Shown here: one piece after another, positions 56,701-64,000 of the stretch
How the letters are laid out: the number at the start of each line of letters is the position of its first letter
How positions within the stretch are numbered: the first letter of the stretch is position 1
The notes under the pieces: generated by a model
What the model was told of the DNA's origin: nothing
What the model saw: the letters and a program-made list of their open reading frames with translations, nothing else
Databases searched by the model: none
NCBI RefSeq assembly: GCF_016097555.1
Contig: NC_054704.1
Coordinates: 99,454,268-99,518,267, forward strand
DNA from: Gigantopelta aegis
Lineage: Eukaryota; Mollusca; Gastropoda; Neomphalida; Peltospiridae
DNA: 64,000 bases
Direction of reading: 5' to 3'
Translations under genes and position numbers: made by a program

Positions 56701-59700
56701 CATTCGGGCTCGGGATGCAAATAGCCTGAACCCTGTTTACTGGAGGGTGCTTCACTTTTGTTTACTAGAATGGATTTGTTTTACGTCCACATTGTTGATT
56801 TTTGACGTTAACAAATTGGAATTTATTTTGTTTCACATATCATAGCTAAAAAACGTAAAATAGTATTTCCGTAAATATCGTACTCATGTCTTTGTTAGGT
56901 GAACGCAGTTTGGGACGTCGATGGCAAAGGTATTTGACATCAAAGAGGATTGTTGTGGTATTAGAGTGGGAATCTTCGACTGCCGTTTGTAGAGAGGATG
57001 ATTTTCCACGATCACGGAAAAACGGACGGAATCGCGTAATTTGGTAACTGAAACGGAATTCGCAGTTTTTTAAAAATAACCTTCAAAAGTTGTATTTCTG
57101 GTTCAAGCACCATAATAAATATTTTTGGTAGTTGTAAGATTCAATATTGATAATATACGCATAATATTTTTGTATGCGAACTTTCATGGAGTGCACAGTA
57201 TGCCTAAACACTTTCAGAACTGTTCATTCTCGGAAGTTACGCTTAATTGCTGTAAGCTTGCCACAAAGCATACATGTGACTGTTTACCCGTGTCACTTTA
57301 CACAGTGAAATTTAACTTGAAATATAAAAATAAACATGTACTGATACAATTTTAGAATGTTGATTATATAATAAGATTTCTAGTCCGTTCAATTTCGATA
57401 TTTTTCAATAATACTTATTATGATTCGTAAGCATAACCAATTTACACAATGCTTTCGTTGGAAAACGTAATTTCGTAAAACTTCGGGCATATTCGTTATC
57501 TGTATGGAAGCATTTCACATTTATAGTCCGTTACACTTGGAACGCCTTTTTTCATGCTATGGAATTTACTACAAGTTATTTATTTCTGAACCGACTGTTT
57601 TCTAAATTGCACACAAAAATAGCATTTTACTTTTCTTCTCACTGGTTTATTATAGTAGCACGTGCTACGCTTGGATCATAGTCATAACGGCCCCAGTACT
57701 AAACGGCCTTAACAATAATTGGTCAAAACGGCCCTAAAAAAGTCTAAACGGCCAAAGTGAAAAAGTCAAAACGGCCCTTAACAAAAGTCAAAACGGCCTT
57801 AGATATAATACTTTAAAAATGTATTTCATCTACACAAGTGTCAAGATTGAAGAAAGATAACTGTGCAAAGACAGTTTTTATAGTACGGTCTCACTACACG
57901 GATATTATCTGCGTCTTATTTATGTTTGAATAAACAAAGAGTTTAAAATCTACATATGTGGTTAGTGTACTAGTACATCTGTGTTAATATGTAGATTTTA
58001 AGTACAGGTAAGTTTTGGAGAAACATGAATGGTTATTATTATATCCATTTCAAACACATCACCCGAGCCATTATACAAGAGATTGCACCAAGCAAAGGGC
58101 GTCCCACCCCAACCCTACCTCAAAGCCCAAACCCCCAAAATGAGAGGGAACGCTAACAAATACATTTACAATGAAAACTATTTATTACAAACAATGGTTG
58201 CATTAAACCAGTATTTTATTGATATTTAAGGAAGAGCTCTCTCAAGATTAACTCACAGCGATTTTTTTTATTGATTTTTTTTACCCAGGGCAGAGGAAAA
58301 GTTACTCCTGTTGATTTGACAATTAACAAAACCGCCCGAGCTTTAAAACACTCCGAATACCTAACCGATTACCTAATAAAAACACGAATGGTATCATGAA
58401 ATGTTTGTAAAGCAGATTTTATACAAACTCGATACACTCACTGTAGAAGTTAAAAGGCTAATAATTGCTGTTACCTGCCGACGGTATAAAAGATCGGTCT
58501 ATCGGTCTTTTCAAATACAAGGTCAATTTGTGGTCTTAATTATATTAGTAAATTGGGGGACAGGCCCGTTGTGGCCCCCGGGTGAGCAGCGCCACTAGGA
58601 ACTCGTTCAGACGATACGCACACACCAGGAAAGCCTAGATGTCCACTACCCCCCCCCCCCCCCCTTTCCCTTTCTGTGATTGAATTATTAAAATAATGAA
58701 TTACAGGGCGGGCATGCACGACACCCCGACGAGTAGCGCCACATGGAACTCGTCCGGGGGTCACGGCCGGGTCGGTCTATCAGTGTTGTTAAATAAAATG
58801 TTAATTGGTGGTCTTAATTACAATAGTAAATTGCGTTGTGTAGGCTAATAAATTGTTACCAGTGATTCCGTTGTTTTTATACATATTTTTGAACTGCCTG
58901 TGGTATAGGCTATATTGATTACTAATTATTACTAATGGGAATTAATGTTCAGGGCCGTTTCATCATGGGGCCGTTTTGACCGCATACCCTACGCTTCAGG
59001 GGGTCCCGCGGTGAGGCATTGTGTACATTTTCCCCCTCTCCCTGAGGGGGTTGCAAAATATATATCTTGGGAATTGGGCCCCACTGTTATTCGTGCTACA
59101 GGCCCTGCGGATCCGTAAACCGGCTCTGAATATACAATTCAAGGCATTTTTTTTATTTTTTTTAAAATAAATAATGTGGAAACTTTAAACGATCGACAGG
59201 ACAGTGCTTAGTTTTGGTTCACTATCACTGCCCTGTATCCAGCTTGACCCGACCTCATTTGAATATGTAATTTGTGCACAGGGCACGCTAGTTAGGTTAC
59301 AGAGAAACATACATGTGTAATCGAGCGAGTAGGCTACTAATAAAAAAAAATTGGCAACTAATGTAAGATTACGAACAATGCATTACCAAAATTCTTGTTC
59401 ATATTTTCGTGAAAATAGCAGGGTTTGTCAACGGTGTGTTGTTTATAAATGAAACTTACCCATAGAACCATGTCCGGTGTATCAGCGCACTTGATAATTT
59501 GCTGAAGTATACTTAGGAAGTTGTCATGTTGTTGGTGTTTTTAATGAATTAAAGTTCAATTTCTTTTTCATGGTTAATCAAGTATCAACATATTTATTGT
59601 TAAGGGTGTAATTAAATTTGTTTTAGAATTATCAATAATTATATCATAATTTCAAAATAAATCATTCACCTGTTTTCGTGTATATAAACGCGAAGTAGGT

Positions 59701-62700
59701 CAGCCATATTGATATTAAGAATGTTAAAACCAGTCTGAAAACACCTTTCCCGCATTTTTAAAATTATAGCACAGTATAAATGTAATTATTTTTGTTCGGT
59801 TATTTTTATTTAAACTGAAAAGGAAAACACAGACAAATGCAAACAAAACGAAAATTTTACACCTTAATTGACAGTCATTCCAGTTCACAATTGTCACATT
59901 GTTGTAAAAAATAAAAGAGAAATAAGATCCACGTGTGTGCACAATCTACCCGAGAAAAATAAAATTCATGTAGGCATCTTAGCCATGCATGACAATGAAC
60001 ATGTATGCATCTGCAGTACTGTGCTACTCAAAAAAATGTTTCCGAAACTGATCATGAGATGGGTCATGTGTGATCGTTCATTTTCATAGTAATATTTTTA
60101 ACAAGACAAAATAAAAAAGTACTAAAATAATTTTGGGATAACAGTGTAGCGTTTATGGGCTAAAAATGAGGTCATAGGCGGTCTATAAATAGCGGGGTCA
60201 ACGATCCACATCTACTGCGCCAAATCACCGGACATGCAAATCGTTTTGGATACATGGGGGTGCCTCTAAAATGCACCATTTTAAAATATTTATTTACTAG
60301 ACATAAAACAATTTGTGGTGTATTTCAGATTATGCACGGCTTCATTGGTGAGAGACACATTTTATTAAGTATTTCACAGTGTTCACATAGAAAATGGTCC
60401 TTGAATGCTTAGGTGCGCCGATACACCGGACAGCACTGTAATCCATTAGATGAAATGAAACTGAAAGCCACACAATCAACAATTATTTATTGTTTGAATT
60501 TAAGGGAGAATGGATCTCTTTATTATTATTAAATACAAACAATAATTAACTGCAATTAAGTTTGTGGCTTTGTTTTAACTGCGGCTTATTTAAAGGTGCG
60601 GTTTATACACCAGTGCGTAGTACCAATTAAACATTACTTAACTTCTTTTCTTTTAAAGTTTGTTTCAACAAAAATGTTTACAGGTATTTAAAAAAATAGC
60701 AATAGTAAACCAGCTCAGAGCTGGAACAATAAAACAAATGTATATAGTTTATAACAATAAAACATGACACTAATTGAACAAAATAAACGAAAAAAAATGG
60801 AATTTGCAAAAATGTTAAACGGAATGTGGTAAAATCTGCAATGGAAAATCATCCCCTCTACGTTTGGTGAGCAGAGATTGCAAAAATAATACATAGCTTG
60901 GTTTCTGACTGTAATGAGAACGTCATAACCATCCAAATGTCCATCTAGCTCTCTTACAGTCAGAGTACACGGGCTAGATCAGTACAACCGTGTCCGGTGT
61001 ATCGGCGTGTCCGGTGATTCGGCGCACTTGGTATTTTGCTTAAGTATGCTTAGGAAGTTGTCATGTTGTCTGGGTTTTTAACGGATTAAAGTTCAATTCC
61101 TTTTCAATGGTTAATCAAGTATCGACATATTTATTGTTAAGGGTGCAATAAAAAAAAGAAAAAAGAATTTCGAAATAAATCATTCACCTGTTTTCATGTA
61201 TATAAACGCGAACTAGGTCAGCCGTATTGATATTAAGAATGTTAAAACCAGTCTAAAAACACCTTCCCGCCTTTTTAAAAGTATAGTAAACAGTAATTAT
61301 TTTTGTTTGGTTATTTTTATTTAAACTAAAAAGGAAAATACAGACAAATGCAAACAAAACGAAAGTTTTACACCTTAATTGATAGTCATTCCAGTTCACA
61401 ACTGTCACATTGTTATAAAAAATAAAAGCGAAATAAGATCCATGTGTGTGCACAATCTACCTGAGAAAAATAAAATCCATGTAGGCATCTTAGCCATGCA
61501 TGACATTGAACATGTATGCACCTGCACTCAAAAAAACGATTCCGAAATTGATCATGAGATGGGTCATGTGTGATCATTCATTTTCACAGTAATATTTTTA
61601 ACAAGACAAAACAAAAAAGTACTAAAATAAATCTGTGACAACAGTGTAGCATTTATGGGTTAAAAGTGAGGTCATGGGCGGTCTGTAAATAGTGGGGTCA
61701 ACGATCCACACGTGCTGCGGCGAATCACCGGACATGCAAATCGTTTTGGATACAAGGGGGTGCCTACATTTATGCACCATTTTAAAATGTTTATTTACTA
61801 CAGACAAAACAATTTGTAGTGTATTTCAGATTATACAGTGCTTCATTGGTGAGAGGCACATATTATTAAGTATTTCACAGTGTACACATAGAAAATGGTC
61901 CTTGAATGTTTAGGTGCGCCGATACGGCTTGCGGTGAACTTGTATGGAAAACTTACTCATATTGGGAAAAATGCAGTGAACTCGTATGGAAATCCACAAG
62001 TGAACTCGTATGGGGGAAAATGCAGTGAACTTCTATGGAAATAACAAACTGATATATCCAATACTGTATGTACAGCAACTTGTGTGTAGTTTTTATGCAG
62101 AGTTCGACAATCCGTAAGCCTGACATCCGTGGTTAGTGGTTTTTAAGTTCGAGCTAATGAGAAACACAAAACATGCATGCACTATTTACGGTTTCTGTTG
62201 CAGGAAATAAGTCTAATGACATGCGTGTTTTGATTGGTTTTTATTACCATTTTTGTTCATCAATTAACAACGCCGTTATATTCTTTCCTCTCACTAACCA
62301 CTAATAACAACTTAGTCAACTAACCCACTGTCCTGGACAGGCAGCCCAGATAGCCGAGGTGTGTGCCCAGGACAGCGTGCTTGAATCTTAATTGGACGTA
62401 AGCACGAAAATAAGTAGAAATCAATAATAAAAAAACTTCACTCAGAACCATGGTAGACACACCGTGTGTGGTTTGTCACCGACCAGTAACAAGACAACGG
62501 AAAGTGTACCGCCCGTTCCCCCCATTAGTTATCGATCTAAAGAGGGATTTTTTGATGGGGTATATATAGAAAAGTGGGGCATGGGGCCCTAACCCTAACT
62601 CTATCCCTAACCCTAACCGTAAACTATTATAAATGATGGGGGGAACGGGTGGAGCTCTTGCCCAAGACAACATCACTCTGTGGAATGTGACTGCAGTCGA

Positions 62701-63651
62701 CAGGCAAATAGTTGACTGATGGTGACATAAATAAGAAGCATGTATACAAAATAGACATTTAAGAGAAATATCAAACTTTAAAGTATATCTGCATATCCAT
62801 ACATCCCCATACGAGTTCACCGTTATTTTTTACATACGAGTTTTCCGTTCATACGAGTTAGTTTCCATACGAGTTCACCGCATCCCGCCGATACACCGGA
62901 CAGCACTGTAGTGCATAGGTACTTGATGACAGGATAATAAACCATTTCCAAATGACACTAGTACATGATACGGTGGTTGCTGCATTGAGTTAGTCACTGT
63001 GATTAAAAGCCCAATGTCCGATAAACATTCAGTACTTTTTTTTTCTTCTTTTTTTTAACAACACCCTATCCTAAGCATTTTGATTCGCGTTTTATTCCCG
63101 GCCATGACAAAATGAGGATTTTACCCCGCCCATAATGCAAATTTTAAAACACGAAACTACATGAGAAAAATGTAAAAAAATAATCAGGTATTAAAAACAC
63201 TTCATCAGGACCATAATTATTTCAAGTCAGTTTTCAAATTTATATTTTTGCGTTCAGTGTAGGGAAAACGCTTGTTAATAGGTTAAGCCGTGTAACAATA
63301 TAGGCTACGTGCTAGTGGTTATCATTATTATTTTGTTCCTTCTTCTTTTTATTTTCTATTCCTCTTTGACAACAGCAATATTTTCAAGGGTTTGTATGTA
63401 AGCTAGTGCGTGCTAAGAGGGGTTTTTGAGGGGTATATTGTGGTATATGGACAATATTTAAATTATCCTGTCATCAAGTGCCTATGCTGTAGTGTAGATG
63501 TTGCATAACCAACGTTACTGTAAATCATACTAAATCGTCACAATGTGGATCTGCTTACCAGTTCTTTTACAGGTACTGATGTTAAGTTATGTAAACTTAA
63601 ATCTAGCTCATTTCCATCTAAATAATCTCTAATATTCTGATCCTTTGGCAT
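48576..63651 (-). CDS. LRRC59: LRRC59, leucine-rich repeat-containing protein 59 (C-terminus missing in gap)
   Basis: Tail-anchored ER/nuclear-envelope protein that in vertebrates contacts ribosomes and helps import cargo such as FGF1. Joined CDS on the - strand: 63651-63559, 51151-51092, 50543-50280, 49919-49847, 48706-48576. All junctions are GT-AG and join in phase, giving 207 residues before the gap. Residues 10-31 ([19 protein letters not shown]) match the vertebrate N-terminus. LRR units follow: [43 protein letters not shown] and [12 protein letters not shown]. Next come the Cys cluster ([15 protein letters not shown]) and a basic, coiled-coil-like stretch (about 145-200). The human protein has 307 residues; the membrane anchor and lumenal tail must lie in or beyond the 200-N gap and were not found at lower coordinates. 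Orientation is convergent with the SLC6 gene. Confidence 0.93.
48775..49006 (+). mobile_element. SINE family A, 5'-truncated
   Basis: gggcccgacccattgggc, tatcaaaggctgtggtatg, gtgcatataaaagttccctt and ctctagtggtgtcgttaaac. Confidence 0.82.
49392..49764 (+). mobile_element. SINE family B, full length
   Basis: ctggcctcagtggtgtcatg head, gttcagatcccagtcgaggc, agatcccttgctgcc and gcgtcgttaaataaaac tail. 14-bp target duplication aaatgaaaatgtga/aaatgaaaatgtaa (49378-49391, 49765-49778). Confidence 0.9.
49847..49919 (-). CDS. LRRC59: LRRC59 exon 4 (start of basic coiled coil)
   Basis: Acceptor gatag, donor gtacat. It encodes [19 protein letters not shown] then EAAKR plus one base. The VL.YMK start continues CAQK as VLQHMK continues CANK in human. 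A poly-C tract starts about 25 bases downstream. Confidence 0.85.
49920..50279 (-). other. LRRC59 intron 3 with SINE family C fragment
   Basis: 50012-50203 (+) is a family C SINE: gtactgggttcgcagcatgg, cagcccagatagccgag, ggacagcgtacttgaac and aagcatgaaaataagttg. Little else is present. Confidence 0.75.
50280..50543 (-). CDS. LRRC59: LRRC59 exon 3 (LRR core)
   Basis: Acceptor acatttcag, donor gtacag; 88 codons in phase 0. Contains three LRR units and the diagnostic post-LRR segment [17 protein letters not shown], nearly identical to vertebrate AGDCLDEKQCKQCANK. Confidence 0.95.
50544..51091 (-). other. LRRC59 intron 2
   Basis: Holds a SINE tail in reverse (50577-50648), a poly-G tract (50708-50743) and four 25-bp copies of cacatatataaatagggtta + ata (50878-50974). 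Confidence 0.75.
51092..51151 (-). CDS. LRRC59: LRRC59 exon 2
   Basis: Acceptor taatttcag, donor gtaagtc. The 20 codons [20 protein letters not shown] match vertebrate LPKATILDLSCNKLTTLP. Phase 0 on both sides. Confidence 0.92.
51588..52412 (+). repeat. 59-bp minisatellite, about 14 copies
   Basis: Unit cgttagctgaatgtgggtgc, tgtcgggtttcttactgcag, tatgtgtattagtgattat. Copies differ by a few substitutions. Confidence 0.92.
52650..52980 (-). mobile_element. SINE family A, full length
   Basis: - strand head agggcgggacgtagctcagt, gctcgctcgatgcgcggtc, full body and cgtcgttaaataaaacattt tail. Direct repeats attaactgat flank it (52640-52649, 52981-52990). A good reference copy for the head found in the 85-bp satellite. 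Confidence 0.92.
55209..55568 (+). mobile_element. SINE family B, head-truncated
   Basis: atcggtatacaggctggtag, gttcggatcccagtcgaggc, agatcccttgctgcctgtcg and gtggcgtcgttaaataaa. Confidence 0.88.
55851..56714. mobile_element. Foldback-type element with about 95-bp inverted arms
   Basis: Left arm aagacaaaaacatagcctga, atgttaatgctgaggtgtac (55872 onward) pairs with the right arm 56602-56694 (gtacacctcagcattaacat). A third, partial arm in reverse lies at 56005-56063. No coding content. Confidence 0.65.
56144..56612 (+). repeat. 469-bp direct repeat, uninterrupted copy
   Basis: acgcttaattgccgtaagct to gaggcattgtgtacattt; repeated at 57238-59032, where the copy is split by a 1.3-kb insertion. 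It provides the empty site gtgctacgcttcaggggg. Confidence 0.88.
57673..58988. mobile_element. 1316-bp non-autonomous DNA element, 8-bp target duplication
   Basis: CTACGCTT is duplicated on both sides (57665-57672, 58989-58996) and single in the sister copy at 56570. Termini GGATCATAGTCATAACGG and GGTATGCGGTCAAAACGG (inward). About six spaced AACGGCC motifs follow the left end and two face them at the right end. No transposase frame. Superfamily undecided (MULE, Merlin or hAT-like). Confidence 0.8.
58558..58802. mobile_element. Insertion flanked by about 28-bp direct repeats
   Basis: tggtcttaattatattagta (58532) and tggtcttaattacaatagta (58809) flank a GC-rich segment with poly-C (58649-58664) and a SINE-like tail gttgttaaataaaatg. 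It looks like an older insertion inside the 1316-bp element; family not recognised. Confidence 0.45.
59465..60438. mobile_element. 974-bp pogo/Tc1-like non-autonomous element, copy 1
   Basis: TA at both sides (59463-59464, 60439-60440). Terminal TGTCCGGTGTATCRGCGCAC in inverted orientation; the right end reads CAGTGCTGTCCGG inward, a CAGT-type start. Subterminal copy of the motif near 60218. No transposase. Confidence 0.75.
62284..62424 (+). repeat. SINE family C fragment inside the 961-bp element
   Basis: ctctcactaaccactaataa, gcagcccagatagccgaggt, ggacagcgtgcttgaatc and aagcacgaaaataag. Confidence 0.75.
62586..62624 (+). repeat. Telomere-like CCCTAA repeats
   Basis: ccctaaccctaactctatcc then ctaaccctaaccgta: about six imperfect CCCTAA units, the metazoan telomere hexamer, inside the 961-bp element. 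Confidence 0.7.
63559..63651 (-). CDS. LRRC59: LRRC59 exon 1 (start codon)
   Basis: ATG at 63651-63649 in a good context (A at -3). It encodes [17 protein letters not shown] then [14 protein letters not shown], 31 codons, and ends before GTAAGC. It aligns with vertebrate [20 protein letters not shown]. It lies 12.4 kb upstream of exon 2 and is too short to appear as a long ORF. Confidence 0.9.
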
Positions 63652-63960
63652 TGTTTCTGTTTCAATGTGTTTAAGAACTGGTGTAGGAAATACTTCTTTA
63701 AGTACTTATCAGCAGAACTTTGAGTCTGACACTGACACGCTACACATCAAACGGAAGTAGTTTTTAAAAGAAGAAAAAATATATATTACTAAAAATAAAA
63801 AGTCTTGATCTATGTTTTATATTTCCACATTTATATATTAATATTATATATTTGCATTTATCAATCTTTAAAATGTTATTTATTTTGATAGTATACGGAA
63901 TAACATTTACTGCCGTACAAATGTGCAACTGCTTCCTTCCGGTGTCAAGCGAACATGTGA
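63652..63960 (-). promoter_or_regulatory. Probable LRRC59 5' UTR and promoter
   Basis: The bases upstream of the LRRC59 ATG carry two ETS-type motifs: CGGAAGT on the + strand at 63752-63758 and CCGGAAG on the - strand at 63936-63942. ETS sites near the start are common in housekeeping promoters. No TATA box or CpG-rich block is visible, and the transcription start is not placed. Confidence 0.35.
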
Positions 63961-64000
63961 AAGTCAACTGATTGCACCAGCCAAATAAAATCACGTAATA

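Larger units (their letters stand above)
57238..59032 (+). repeat. Same direct repeat, split by an insertion
   Basis: acgcttaattgctgtaagct to ctacgctt (57672), then 57673-58988 inserted, then ctacgcttcagggggtcc to gtgtacattt (59032). Confidence 0.88.
61926..62886. mobile_element. 961-bp non-autonomous DNA element, 8-bp target duplication
   Basis: GCCGATAC duplicated at 61918-61925 and 62887-62894; single at the matching site of copy 1 (60415-60424). Termini GGCTTGCGGTGAACTTGT and GGGATGCGGTGAACTCGT (inward). About four GTGAACTCGTATGG-type motifs at each end in opposite orientation. The interior holds a SINE family C fragment and telomere-like repeats; no transposase. Confidence 0.85.
60985..62908. 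mobile_element. Same pogo/Tc1-like element, copy 2, interrupted
   Basis: TA flanks (60983-60984, 62909-62910). About 957 bp without the insertion, in the same orientation as copy 1. The left terminus carries an extra TIR motif (gtgtccggtgattcggcgca at 61000). The right end is split off by the element at 61926-62886. Confidence 0.78.
51152..63558 (-). other. LRRC59 intron 1, 12.4 kb
   Basis: Contains a 59-bp minisatellite, SINEs at 52650 and 55209, inverted-repeat elements at 55851-56714, and nested DNA elements from 57.2 to 62.9 kb, listed separately. 52985-55200 and 62911-63558 are AT-rich with nothing recognised. Confidence 0.8.

Noticed and set aside
59724-61453. Similar - strand ORFs in both pogo-like copies ([16 protein letters not shown])
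   Set aside because: The similarity follows from the element copies themselves; no transposase motif, and equal nucleotide identity outside the frames.
62450-62570. Short + strand frame with PCVVCHRPV (CxxC)
   Set aside because: Too short to support a zinc-binding domain and without a convincing splice partner.

Overview
This is animal nuclear DNA, most likely from a mollusc and probably a gastropod. The evidence is two host genes split by canonical GT-AG introns, dense tRNA-derived SINEs of the kind common in molluscan genomes, young Tc1/mariner DNA transposons, many satellites and very long simple repeats. The species call is inference. No bacterial operon, CRISPR array, rRNA gene or convincing tRNA gene is present, and no retrovirus-like or capsid-bearing element was recognised.

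Gene 1 (about 1.7-35.4 kb, + strand) is the 3' part of a sodium- and chloride-dependent transporter of the SLC6 family, closest in motifs to the GABA/taurine/creatine group. Eleven exons run from TM3 to the stop codon. Every junction joins in frame, giving about 561 residues. The exons for the N-terminus, TM1 and TM2 lie upstream of the window. Gene 2 (63.65 to 48.58 kb, - strand) is LRRC59, a tail-anchored ER leucine-rich-repeat protein. Five exons are visible. The sixth part (linker, membrane anchor and lumenal tail) is lost in a 200-N assembly gap at 48376-48575. The two genes converge, and the space between them is largely satellite DNA.

The accessory DNA is rich and nested. At 0.5-1.6 kb a SINE holds a second SINE and a TTAA-flanked MITE. 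Intron 4 of the transporter (10 kb) contains a MADF-encoding MITE, a Tc1 copy inside a TA microsatellite, and a 4.1-kb minisatellite with a 1.74-kb higher-order repeat. Intron 5 holds a second, apparently intact Tc1 copy in opposite orientation. Beyond the transporter stop lie a 44-bp minisatellite (36.2-38.2 kb), a 30-bp palindromic array (38.6 kb), a MITE whose right end is tandemly amplified (41.8-42.4 kb), and about 67 copies of an 85-bp satellite (42.7-48.4 kb). The 85-bp monomer fuses the A-box head of the resident SINE to a core also found in the neighbouring array.

The first intron of LRRC59 (12.4 kb) contains a 59-bp minisatellite, a full-length SINE, two copies of a pogo/Tc1-like non-autonomous element, and two different non-autonomous elements with 8-bp target duplications and related GG-starting termini. 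Both 8-bp elements interrupt repeats whose uninterrupted sister copies are also in the window, so their boundaries can be read directly. The most novel-looking observations are the transposon-end/satellite hybrids and this pair of 8-bp-duplication elements.
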